Shown: piece by piece, positions 9,432 to 17,598 of the stretch | How positions within the stretch are numbered: the stretch's first letter is position 1 | How the letters are laid out: each line of letters begins with the position of its first letter | Assembly: GCA_030537795.1 (NCBI GenBank) | Contig: JAUNVE010000002.1 | Coordinates: 1 to 64,000 of the forward strand | DNA length: 64,000 nucleotides | Source of the DNA: Actinomycetaceae bacterium | Lineage (GTDB): Bacteria > Actinomycetota > Actinomycetes > Actinomycetales > Actinomycetaceae | Reading direction: 5' to 3' | Program-made: the position numbers and the translations under genes | The notes under the pieces: generated by a model | What the model was told of the DNA's origin: nothing | The model's input: the letters and a program-made list of their open reading frames with translations, nothing else | The model's database searches: none

Positions 9432-9602
9432 TTAGCGCGTCTCGCGATGCGACGTTGACTTACGGCAACGTCGGCAATACTTCTTCAGCTCGAGACGATC
9501 CGGCGTGTTACGTCGGTTCTTTTTTGTAATGTAGTTGCGCTCTTTGCACTCCGAGCAGGCGAGAGTGATCTTAGGGCGAACGTCAGATCCTTTGCTAGCC
9601 AC
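9432..9602 (-). CDS. rpmG: Ribosomal protein L33, zinc-binding (C+) form
   Basis: A 56-aa large-subunit protein beginning [16 protein letters not shown]. It has two cysteine pairs, CSEC near residue 16 and CRRC near residue 43, so it is the zinc-ribbon C+ type. The sequence [16 protein letters not shown] is the L33 family core. GTG at 9602 has AAGGA 6-7 nt upstream. It follows tRNA-Tyr, tRNA-Thr and tRNA-Met on the same strand and may be transcribed with them, as in many actinobacteria. A stem-loop follows. Being C+ it would need zinc; whether a C- paralogue exists elsewhere cannot be seen. Confidence 0.95.
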   Translation of the reverse strand: MASKGSDVRPKITLACSECKERNYITKKNRRNTPDRLELKKYCRRCRKSTSHRETR

Positions 9603-9662
9603 GATTTTTCCTTACATTCAAAACGATTCTGCTCGGCGTACCCCAGGGAGGGAGTGAGCCGG

Positions 9663-9736
9663 TAGCGGGGGCGGGGCTCGAACCCGCGACCTCACGATTA
9701 TGAGTCGTGCGCTCTCACCAGCTGAGCTACCCCGCC
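9663..9736 (-). tRNA. tRNA-Met (CAT)
   Basis: Complete 74-nt cloverleaf: acceptor GGCGGGG pairs with CCCCGCT, T-loop TTCGAGC, and anticodon loop CTCATAA gives CAT. The G1-U pair at the end of the acceptor and the overall pattern suggest the elongator form. The 3' CCA is not fully encoded. Confidence 0.9.
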
Positions 9737-9778
9737 GCATGGGGGTTTGACCATCCGGGAGGCCGGATCATCAAACAG

Positions 9779-9851
9779 AGCCCCGAAAGGGAATCGAACC
9801 CTTGACCTTCTCCTTACCATGGAGACGCTCTGCCGACTGAGCTATCGGGGC
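9779..9851 (-). tRNA. tRNA-Thr (GGT)
   Basis: Complete 73-nt cloverleaf with acceptor GCCCCGA/TCGGGGC, anticodon stem TCTCC/GGAGA, loop ATGGTAA giving anticodon GGT, and T-loop TTCGATT. The CCA end is not encoded. It lies between tRNA-Tyr and tRNA-Met. Confidence 0.93.
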
Positions 9852-9933
9852 AACGCGTGCTACTTTACTCGACGCATTACCGCGGGGGCAAACGTTACGT
9901 CTGAGGTCGTTATCACACGGACCATTTGGTCAG

Positions 9934-10015
9934 TGGCGGAGGAGGGATTTGAACCCCCGAAGCATACTGCGGCTGATTTACAGTCAGCTCCCTTTGGCCG
10001 CTCGGGCACTCCGCC
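9934..10015 (-). tRNA. tRNA-Tyr (GTA)
   Basis: Complete 82-nt class II tRNA with acceptor GGCGGAG/CTCCGCC, an anticodon loop containing CTGTAAA (anticodon GTA), a long variable arm, and T-loop TTCAAAT. It is the first gene of the Tyr-Thr-Met-rpmG series and is divergent from yajQ. Confidence 0.93.
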
Positions 10016-10201
10016 TTACCCACTTTGTTGATCGCCGATCAACTTGGTGGCGCCGTGAAAGAATATCAAACTTTGATCGCGGGTAGCCAATTCGAAATGA
10101 GTCTTTATCGCGTTCCGTGACGAAGCTCCCACTTCCGGCCACTTTTCGTTAGGCTGGACGCTATCAGCGTATGCAAACAAAACCCCAGCGAAGGAGCTCC
10201 T

Positions 10202-10696
10202 GTGGCTAATTCATCATTTGACGTCGTGTCGGAAGTTGACCACCAAGAAGTCGATAATGCTGTGAACCAAGCAGCCAAAGAAGTTAACCAGCGTTACGAT
10301 TTCCGCGGGGTGGACGCGCGCGTAGAGTTTTCAGGAAACTCCATCACCATGGAGGCCAACACTGAAGAGCGCACACTTGCTGTACTCGACGTTGTTCAGT
10401 CCAAACTGGTGCGGCGCGGCGTTTCTTTAAAAGCTTTGGATCTCGGAGAAAAGAAGCCGGTGCAGTCCGGGAAGATCTATCGACTGGTCGGTGTCTTACG
10501 TGAGGGGTTGAGCCAAGACAATGCGAAGAAAATCTCGAAGCTGATTCGAGATGAGGGCCCCAAAGGTGTGAAGGCCCAGATCCAGGGTGACACCGTACGC
10601 GTGTCCTCGAAGTCACGAGACGACCTCCAAGCCGTCATCGCGATGTTGAAGAAAGCCGATATCGACGCCGCCCTACAGTTCACAAACTATCGCTAG
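10202..10696 (+). CDS. yajQ: YajQ family nucleotide-binding protein
   Basis: A 164-aa cytoplasmic protein of the UPF0234/YajQ family, two ferredoxin-like subdomains. Hallmarks are [10 protein letters not shown] at the start, [29 protein letters not shown] and [16 protein letters not shown]. Members have been reported to bind cyclic-di-GMP or nucleic acid; the role in actinobacteria is not settled. GTG at 10202 follows AAGGAG by 6 nt. The gene is alone, divergent from the tRNA cluster, and is followed by a strong hairpin. Confidence 0.93.
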   Translation: MANSSFDVVSEVDHQEVDNAVNQAAKEVNQRYDFRGVDARVEFSGNSITMEANTEERTLAVLDVVQSKLVRRGVSLKALDLGEKKPVQSGKIYRLVGVLREGLSQDNAKKISKLIRDEGPKGVKAQIQGDTVRVSSKSRDDLQAVIAMLKKADIDAALQFTNYR

Positions 10697-10728
10697 CGCA
10701 TACTATCGGCGATCTATCTAGCCTCCGT

Positions 10729-10754
10729 CTACGCCCCGTTATCGCGGGGCGTAG
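10729..10754 (+). terminator. Terminator hairpin after yajQ
   Basis: A 10-bp GC-rich stem (10729-10738 / 10745-10754) with a 6-nt loop, 32 bp after the stop codon. The following T-run is poor (GCTCTCCCC). It lies between the convergent yajQ and htpX and may serve both. Confidence 0.6.
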
Positions 10755-10817
10755 GCTCTCCCCTAACGAAAGGGGTCGACGCTGGAGCGGTTAAACAGAG
10801 GCGGCCAGCTCATGGGT

Positions 10818-11669
10818 TTAGTAGCCGGCTAAACGTTCGAGACGTTCAATGCGCTCACGCATGGGCGGGTGGGTGGAAAAAAGACCGGCAAATGACGCAC
10901 CTCGGAAAGGGTTGGCAATCATCATAGCGGCCACATTTTGGCGCGCTGGCGTTGGTTGGAGAGGTGCTGCACTATTACCGCGCTCAAGTTTACGTAGCGC
11001 AGAGGCCAGTGCCAGCGGATCACCCGACAGTAATGCCCCGTCATGGTCGGCTTCATATTCGCGGGTACGAGAAATCCCCAGTTGAATCATGCTGGCGGCG
11101 ATCGGGGCGAGGAAAACCATCAGGAGCATCGCAATGGGGTTCGAGTCTCGGTTTCGTGACCCCGTAAACATCATGATCTGGGCGACAGAAGTAATCATGC
11201 TCGCCATACCGGCTGCCATCGTAGAGGTGAGAATATCGCGGTTGTAAACGTGCATTAATTCATGTCCCAGCACGGCGCGCAACTCGCGCTGGTCAAGAAT
11301 ACGCATAATTCCCTCGGTGCAGCACACGGCGGCATGCTCAGGATTACGGCCGGTAGCAAACGCGTTGGGAGTCATGGTGGGCGCGATATAGAGCGCCGGC
11401 ATGGGTTGTCCCGCGCGTTGGGCAAGTTCAGATACCATGGCGTACAACTGTGGTGCCTGGCGGGAATCAACGGGAACTGCCCGCATAGAACGCAATGCGA
11501 GCTTATCGGAGTTCCAGTAGGTGTACAGGTTCATGGCCAAACCGAAAAATACGGCAATGATAAGCCACGTGGAGTTACCTGTGCCATAGGCTACGGTGGC
11601 GCCGATGACGACAACCAAGCCCCACATCGCTCCGAAGAGCAATGCTGTTTTAAAAGCATTCGCGTGCAT
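10818..11669 (-). CDS. htpX: HtpX-type membrane zinc metalloprotease
   Basis: M48B peptidase of the cytoplasmic membrane that degrades misfolded membrane proteins. 283 aa: two N-terminal membrane segments (about 8-28 and 33-50), the zinc motif HELMH at 136-140, two more hydrophobic segments (about 148-168 and 180-200), and the third zinc ligand in TREYEADHDGA. SALRKLE and FSTHPPMRERIERL close the family pattern. ATG at 11669 has AAAGGG 6 nt upstream. Monocistronic by position. Heat or envelope-stress control is usual for the family but no operator was identified. Confidence 0.93.
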   Translation of the reverse strand: MHANAFKTALLFGAMWGLVVVIGATVAYGTGNSTWLIIAVFFGLAMNLYTYWNSDKLALRSMRAVPVDSRQAPQLYAMVSELAQRAGQPMPALYIAPTMTPNAFATGRNPEHAAVCCTEGIMRILDQRELRAVLGHELMHVYNRDILTSTMAAGMASMITSVAQIMMFTGSRNRDSNPIAMLLMVFLAPIAASMIQLGISRTREYEADHDGALLSGDPLALASALRKLERGNSAAPLQPTPARQNVAAMMIANPFRGASFAGLFSTHPPMRERIERLERLAGY

Positions 11670-11841
11670 AGAAACCCTTTACAACCACATGTACATTGCT
11701 TGCGTTGAGGTACCACGATGTAGCCTAGGGGTCATCCCTGGGAGAATCCCGAAAACAGGCTCAAATCTGTCAAAAGACTCTCAGTCGCACCCGCTGGTTC
11801 CTCCTGCACACGTTACCGGGCGGGCTGTGTTCCTATCCTCG

Positions 11842-13272
11842 CTAGGCGTCAGGTTCGCCAATCAAGTCGATTTCGCCGTCGACTTCATCGCGTGAAATCG
11901 CTGTCATAGCGTGACGACATACGACTTTGATACGTTCGCGCGGCCCGCGGCCGCCTTCAACCTCACCGTAGTCAGCCCCCAGCTGTTCTTCATAGGCGTT
12001 CAGAAGCTCCCAACCTTGCCAGGTGGTGTAGGGGATACCCCGTTCCTCCAGGAGGGCGACCATGGCTTCATGCCCCACCGCCTCGGTGGTGGCATGGAGT
12101 AGACCTGCTTCCGCATCTTCCACGAGGTTTGCGATGGTTTCTTGCGCGTCGGATTTTGTTGATCCAATCAGGCCGACCGGGCCGCGTTTGACCCAGCCGG
12201 TTGCATATACACCGGTGAGGGGCTCACCGTCCTCGCCTAATACTCTGCCCGATTCATTGGGGATAATACCTTTGACGTTGTCGAATGGAATTCCCTCGAT
12301 GGGGCTGGAGAAATAGCCCACGGCTCGATAGACGGCTTGGACAGGAGTTTCAATAAACTCTCCCGTCCCGGTTACACTACCGTCACCCGTTAAACGCGTG
12401 CGTTCGGTACGGATCGCCCGTACGTTCCCTTCCTCGTCGGCGAGAATCGAGTCCGGTGAGTGAAACATGTGGATATGGATGCGACGCGAGGCGGTGTGCT
12501 CATCCTCCATCGCATAGTTCGTCAATGCCTTAACTACCTGCTTGGTCTGATTTGATGAGCGAATCGCTTCTTCCGAGCCTTCATCAAAGTCGAAGTCTTC
12601 TTCGTAGACGATGACATCAACATCGGGTTGTTTACCCAGTTCACGCAGTTCCAGTGGCGTAAATTTCACTTGCGCCGGGCCGCGACGACCGAAAATATGG
12701 ACGTCTGTAATCGGATTTTGGGCAAGTCCTCTCGCCACGTTTTCTGGAATTTCAGTGACCAGCATATCTTCGTGATGTTTAGCCAGCACTCTGGCAATAT
12801 CGAGTGCGACGTTGCCGACTCCGATGACGGCTACTTCTTTGGCCTCCAGCGGCCATTCACGGGGGACGTCGGGGTGCCCGTCGTACCAGTACACAAAATC
12901 AGCGGCCCCGTAGCATTGGGGAAGCTCAACACCCGGGATGTCAAGGGGGGCGTCGCGGTCGGATCCGGTGGCAAAAATGACTGCATCATAGTGTTCTTGC
13001 AGGTCCTCCACGCTGATATCTTTGCCAACCTGCACATTGCCGAGGAGTCGAATATCGCCGCGCTGCAAAATCTTGTAGAGCGCAACAATGATTTGTTTGA
13101 TCCGAGGGTGGTCTGGGGCAACCCCGTAACGCACTAATCCGTACGGTGCGGGCAACTGTTCGAAGAGGTCGATAGCGACGTCTAAACCGGACTTCGCTAA
13201 AATATCGGATGCGTAAATACCGGCAGGGCCGGCTCCGATAACGGCTACATTCAACGGGCGTACAGAGCTCAC
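11842..13272 (-). CDS. fprA: NADPH-ferredoxin/adrenodoxin reductase, FprA type
   Basis: FAD flavoprotein moving electrons between NADPH and ferredoxin. 476 aa, matching mycobacterial FprA and mitochondrial adrenodoxin reductase. The FAD dinucleotide motif VIGAGPAGIYAS is at about 11-22, LPAPYGLVRYGVAPDHP follows, the NADPH motif VIGVGNVALDIARVLA is near 155, FGRRGPAQVKFT comes next, and YATGWVKRGPVGLIGS closes the FAD site. GTG at 13272 has AAGGGAGA upstream. Stands alone; its ferredoxin partner is not in the window. Confidence 0.93.
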   Translation of the reverse strand: MSSVRPLNVAVIGAGPAGIYASDILAKSGLDVAIDLFEQLPAPYGLVRYGVAPDHPRIKQIIVALYKILQRGDIRLLGNVQVGKDISVEDLQEHYDAVIFATGSDRDAPLDIPGVELPQCYGAADFVYWYDGHPDVPREWPLEAKEVAVIGVGNVALDIARVLAKHHEDMLVTEIPENVARGLAQNPITDVHIFGRRGPAQVKFTPLELRELGKQPDVDVIVYEEDFDFDEGSEEAIRSSNQTKQVVKALTNYAMEDEHTASRRIHIHMFHSPDSILADEEGNVRAIRTERTRLTGDGSVTGTGEFIETPVQAVYRAVGYFSSPIEGIPFDNVKGIIPNESGRVLGEDGEPLTGVYATGWVKRGPVGLIGSTKSDAQETIANLVEDAEAGLLHATTEAVGHEAMVALLEERGIPYTTWQGWELLNAYEEQLGADYGEVEGGRGPRERIKVVCRHAMTAISRDEVDGEIDLIGEPDA

Positions 13273-13405
13273 TGACTCTCCCTTGTGGACTTAAAGTAAA
13301 AATGCACCACCCATTCTAGGGAGCTACGCGCTCATTTGCTATATGAGATTACGTACATGTCGTCAGCAATCTTATCGGACCGCAGTTTTGTGGCCCATGG
13401 CACTA

Positions 13406-14416
13406 TCAGTGCATGCGTTCAATCGCGAATCGCGCAAATTCCACAAGCGCTTCTTTAGCCACCGATTCGGGCAGTGGATCAAGAGCTTCGATAGCGCGAT
13501 CCACCCAGCGGCGAGCATAGGTACGAGTCTCCTCCACAACGTCGTGAGCGCCGATGCGTTTGACTACTGTCGCCAGGGTGGATGGTTCGGATAAGTCCAG
13601 TTCCAGGTCTGCCAGTATGGCAGCGCCCTCCTCGTCGAGAGTTCCGGCCTTCTCGCGCTGTCGCAAGAGGAGTACGGGCAGGGTGGCCACGCCTTCAAGC
13701 AGGTCGGTTCCGGGCGTTTTGCCCGACACATCCCCACCGGAAGTCAAGTCGATAACATCATCGGCCAACTGGAAAGCTACCCCCACGCGCTCACCGTATT
13801 GGGCCACCGCCTTCGCCTGCTCAGATGGTGCTCCTGAGTGCCAGGCTCCGAAAATAGCGGCGGTATTGATGAGAGAGCCGGTTTTATCGGCGAGAACGCG
13901 AATATAGAACTCGATGGGATCATCGTTTTCTGCTGGACCAAAGGTTTCATTGAGTTGTCCGCGACATAGGCGTTCAAAAGTCGTGGCGTGATAGCGGATG
14001 GTGTCATCCCCCAGATCGGCGACGAGTTTGGAAGCCCGCGCAAATAGCAGGTCGCCAGCCAAAATGGCGCGGTTATTCCCCCATTGAAGGTGGGCTGCCG
14101 CCACTCCGCGCCGCTGTGGTGCCGAGTCCATGACATCGTCGTGATAGAGCGTTGCCAAATGGGTCAGTTCTACGGCAGTCGCCGCATTAATGACGGGGTC
14201 GGAGGCCGGTTCACCGGGCTGTCCCAGTTCAGCGCACAGCAGTGTCAGTACCGGACGCATTCGCTTGCCACCGGCAGTAGACAGGTGCGAGGTGAGTTCG
14301 TCGATGAGATCACGGGAGCCGTGGACGGAGGCGTCGAGGCGTTCCTCGACGCGCTCCAAATCCGCAGCTATGCGTTCTTCGAGTTCGCCCAGCGCATCAT
14401 TTTTCATATATGTCAC
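13406..14416 (-). CDS. grcC: All-trans polyprenyl diphosphate synthase (menaquinone side chain)
   Basis: Trans-isoprenyl diphosphate synthase of 336 aa. The first aspartate-rich motif HDDVMD (D93, D94, D97) and the second, QLADDVIDLTSGG, are both present, with GGKRMRP for substrate binding. It adds isoprene units to make the long side chain used by MenA. The GTG start overlaps the nuoN stop as GTGA and has no separate Shine-Dalgarno sequence, so translation is probably coupled to nuoN. This places the prenyl-chain enzyme at the distal end of the menG-menJ-nuo transcription unit. Chain length cannot be read with confidence. Confidence 0.9.
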   Translation of the reverse strand: MTYMKNDALGELEERIAADLERVEERLDASVHGSRDLIDELTSHLSTAGGKRMRPVLTLLCAELGQPGEPASDPVINAATAVELTHLATLYHDDVMDSAPQRRGVAAAHLQWGNNRAILAGDLLFARASKLVADLGDDTIRYHATTFERLCRGQLNETFGPAENDDPIEFYIRVLADKTGSLINTAAIFGAWHSGAPSEQAKAVAQYGERVGVAFQLADDVIDLTSGGDVSGKTPGTDLLEGVATLPVLLLRQREKAGTLDEEGAAILADLELDLSEPSTLATVVKRIGAHDVVEETRTYARRWVDRAIEALDPLPESVAKEALVEFARFAIERMH

Positions 14417-15987
14417 GGTAGCAATACAACCACATTCGTCAAGGCTTCGAGAATCGGTTGCGGGAAAACACCGAGTGCAACGGTGACAATCGCCGCTATC
14501 ACTACGGCGATGAAGGAGTAGCCTTCCGATTTCACCACCACGGTGTTTTCATCAGGTTCCGTGAAGAACATGAGGACCACGATGCGGAAGTAGTAGAAAG
14601 CCGTCACAGCTGAGCACACGATAGCCAGCGCCACTAAGCCCACATGTCCGCCTGCAATACCGTCTGCAAAGACGACGAACTTTCCGATAAACCCTGAAGT
14701 TAGCGGAATGCCTGCGAATGACAGAAGGAATAGAAGCATGGCACCAGCGGCAAAGGGCGACTTACGTCCAACGCCTGCCCAACGAGCGATTTCGGTTGCT
14801 TCACCGGTGATATTGGCATTGGCATCCGCGTGACGCACTAATCCGATGACGCCGAACGCTCCAACTGTTGCTACCCCGTAGCTCAGCAGGTAGAACATCA
14901 CTGATCCCGCGGAGGTCGCCTGCGCTGCAAATACTCCGATGAGCACGAAGCCCGCATGCGCAATCGATGAGTAAGCCAGCAGACGTTTAATGTCTTTTTG
15001 GACCAAACCCACAAACGTACCGATCAGCATGGTGAGGGCGGCAACGGCAATGAATATCCACAGCAGGTCCCATTCCATGCGGACGCCGATGGTGAGGTAC
15101 ACCCGAACCATGGTGGCGAAAGCCGCTACCTTAACGGCTGCCGCCATGAAACCGGTAATGGGTGTTGGGGCTCCCTGGTAGACGTCGGGTGTCCACGCGT
15201 GGAACGGGGCTGCACCAACTTTGAATAGGAGGCCAACCATGAGCATAAATACGGCGAGGATGAGCATCCAATCCATCCCGGTGACCACTGGAATGGCGCG
15301 TGAGATTTCATTGAGTTGGACGGTACCGGTCATGCCGTAAAGTAGGGCGCCCCCCATGAGGAAGAAAGCCGAGGCGAAGGCGCCGAGGATGAAGTATTTA
15401 ATGGCGGATTCTTGTGACAGCTGCCGGCGATGCCGAGCTGTTGCCACCAGAATGTAGAGGGGCAAAGACATCACTTCCAGCGCAATGAAAAGCGCGATCA
15501 GTGAGTTTGCCGCCGGAAACACCATCATTCCGCCAACGGAGAAGAGTACGAGAGGGAAGATTTCTGTACGCTGGTGATTCTTCTCAATGGACAGGTCTTC
15601 ATCCGATGAGCCCGGGCGATCCGAGGGTTGCGCGGCAAATGATCCGTCACCCAATTCTGTGCGATCCGCAATGATGAGTAAGGCCAGGAATGCCACGATC
15701 AGAATGATGGATTGCGCGGCGAGGGTCAGTGTGTCCTCGGTATATTCCGGGAGTGCGAGCGGGGTCTCAACGATAACAGTCCAGCGTCCCACGATTGCGA
15801 CGACCGCGGTGAGAACTGCCACGACCGATAGCAGGATCTGCACCGGTCGGCGTACCTTATGCGGCGCGAAGGCTTCGACAAGTACTCCGATGACCGCGGC
15901 TCCGAGAATGATGAGCACCGGTGTCAGTGCGATCCATTCAACATCTGGGGCCTGCAAGGTCTGGGCAAGTGGCGCGATGAGATTCAC
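14413..15987 (-). CDS. nuoN: NADH-quinone oxidoreductase subunit N
   Basis: Antiporter-like membrane subunit of complex I. 524 aa with about 14 hydrophobic segments. GAAPFHAWTPDVYQGAPTP contains the conserved proton-channel residues, and FFLMGGALLYG and YSSIAHAGFVLIG match the family. An insert of about 40 mostly polar residues (near 115-140) lies between early membrane segments. GTG at 15987 overlaps the nuoM stop by 4 nt. Confidence 0.95.
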   Translation of the reverse strand: MNLIAPLAQTLQAPDVEWIALTPVLIILGAAVIGVLVEAFAPHKVRRPVQILLSVVAVLTAVVAIVGRWTVIVETPLALPEYTEDTLTLAAQSIILIVAFLALLIIADRTELGDGSFAAQPSDRPGSSDEDLSIEKNHQRTEIFPLVLFSVGGMMVFPAANSLIALFIALEVMSLPLYILVATARHRRQLSQESAIKYFILGAFASAFFLMGGALLYGMTGTVQLNEISRAIPVVTGMDWMLILAVFMLMVGLLFKVGAAPFHAWTPDVYQGAPTPITGFMAAAVKVAAFATMVRVYLTIGVRMEWDLLWIFIAVAALTMLIGTFVGLVQKDIKRLLAYSSIAHAGFVLIGVFAAQATSAGSVMFYLLSYGVATVGAFGVIGLVRHADANANITGEATEIARWAGVGRKSPFAAGAMLLFLLSFAGIPLTSGFIGKFVVFADGIAGGHVGLVALAIVCSAVTAFYYFRIVVLMFFTEPDENTVVVKSEGYSFIAVVIAAIVTVALGVFPQPILEALTNVVVLLP

Positions 15988-17579
15988 TTGGCACTCCCTT
16001 CAGTAGCGGCGAATGCATCGATTGCATCGGGCTGTTCGTCGCCAGTAGTCGCGGTCAGTTGAGTTCCGGAGTCAAAGTTGGCGAAGGCAGTATCCGCAAT
16101 GGGATTGAGCGCATTCACCAAAGGCGCCGACCAAATACCGAGCACTACCATGGCAATAAGTAGCGGTGCAACTACTCCCTTTTCACGTGTATTCATATCG
16201 CGGAATCGGTCGGCATCGGCCGGAATAGGACCGGTGAACATCCGCTGATAGGGAATGAGGAGATAGAGGGCGGCAAGTACCACTCCCAATACTGCAAACA
16301 GGGCAGCTGCCGGATTAATCGACCAGGTGCCAACTAATACCAGATACTCGGGGACAAAGCCGGACAGACCTGGAAGCGCAACGGATGCGAGCCCCGCCAC
16401 CAGCCAAGTCCCGGCAATCAACGGGGTCACGCGTTGCATACCGCGGTACGCTGCGATTTCACGGCTTCCACCGCGATCTGTCAGGTATCCGGAGATGAGG
16501 AACATTGCGGCGATCGACACACCGTGGGCAACCATGTAGAACATGGCCCCCACCAAAGCGATCTGGCTGCCAATGTAAATCCCGAGAACCATGAAGCCGA
16601 AGTGTGACACAGAGGTGAATGAAACCAGTCGCATGAGATCTTTTTGACCGATGGCGGCCAGCCCCCCGTAGAGGATCGAAATGACAGCCAACACGATAAT
16701 GACGGGGGCCGCAGTCTTTGAGGCATTCGGGAACAGCGGTAGGCACAGCGCAATCATGCCGTAGGTTCCGATCTTATCCAGTACTCCAACAAGCAGTACG
16801 GAAGTGCCCGGTCGAGCGGCTGCCGCGGTATCGGGAAGCCACGTGTGGACGGGGACCATCGGGGCCTTAATCGCAAAAGCGATAAAGAAAGTGATGAAGA
16901 TTCCCATTTCGGCGGTGGCGCTCATGGCGTAACCGTTGAGATTTTCGATTAAGAACGCCCCGGCACTGTGATCAGACACGACGTACAGAGCGATGAGTCC
17001 ACCGAGCATAATGAGACCGCCGGCCAGCGAGTACAGCAGGAACTTAATCGCTGCCGCTTGGGATTTGCCATAGCCGAATCGCCCAATCATGAAGTACAGC
17101 GGAATGAGCATAGCTTCAAAGGCGAAGTAGAACAGCGCCACGTCGCGGGCGGCGAATATCAGCACCATAAATGCCTGCAGAATGAGGATGAGCCCAGCGT
17201 ACATGCCGGCCGAATGTCCGGAATCGCGTCTGTGCGCGTCCTCCTTCCAGGCGGCGATGAGTACCAGCGGAACAAGAGCCAGAGCCAGCAGAATCATAGC
17301 CATCGATAGCTGATTGGCTCCCAGTGCCCAGGAGATGCCCAAACGTGGGATCCACGCGTGAGTTTCAGCCAGCTGGTAAGTATTTGCCGCGCTCCAATCC
17401 ATGGTCGTGGCGGCGGTGATACCAAGCAGAAGCTCAATAAGGGCAGTCGTGAGGGCGACCCAACGTCCGATGAGGCGCAAGGGCGGCGCGACAACGACAA
17501 GTACGCCGATAATGGCGGGCAGCGCGATGAGAATGGTCAACCACGGCATTGCGCCTTGGGTGATGGTGAGTATTTCCAT
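15984..17579 (-). CDS. nuoM: NADH-quinone oxidoreductase subunit M
   Basis: Antiporter-like subunit of the complex I membrane arm. 531 aa, about 14 membrane segments. FEAMLIPLYFMIGRFGYG carries the conserved glutamate of the fifth segment; KAPMVPVHTWLPDTAAAA has the conserved lysine and histidine; GVLDKIGTYGM follows. The AARPGTSVLLVG stretch, in place of the proteobacterial EAPTAGSV, is the form I associate with actinobacteria. The 19-bp gap after nuoL holds its ribosome site (GAGGAGAAAG). Confidence 0.95.
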   Translation of the reverse strand: MEILTITQGAMPWLTILIALPAIIGVLVVVAPPLRLIGRWVALTTALIELLLGITAATTMDWSAANTYQLAETHAWIPRLGISWALGANQLSMAMILLALALVPLVLIAAWKEDAHRRDSGHSAGMYAGLILILQAFMVLIFAARDVALFYFAFEAMLIPLYFMIGRFGYGKSQAAAIKFLLYSLAGGLIMLGGLIALYVVSDHSAGAFLIENLNGYAMSATAEMGIFITFFIAFAIKAPMVPVHTWLPDTAAAARPGTSVLLVGVLDKIGTYGMIALCLPLFPNASKTAAPVIIVLAVISILYGGLAAIGQKDLMRLVSFTSVSHFGFMVLGIYIGSQIALVGAMFYMVAHGVSIAAMFLISGYLTDRGGSREIAAYRGMQRVTPLIAGTWLVAGLASVALPGLSGFVPEYLVLVGTWSINPAAALFAVLGVVLAALYLLIPYQRMFTGPIPADADRFRDMNTREKGVVAPLLIAMVVLGIWSAPLVNALNPIADTAFANFDSGTQLTATTGDEQPDAIDAFAATEGSAK

Positions 17580-17598
17580 GAAAACTTTCTCCTCTGCC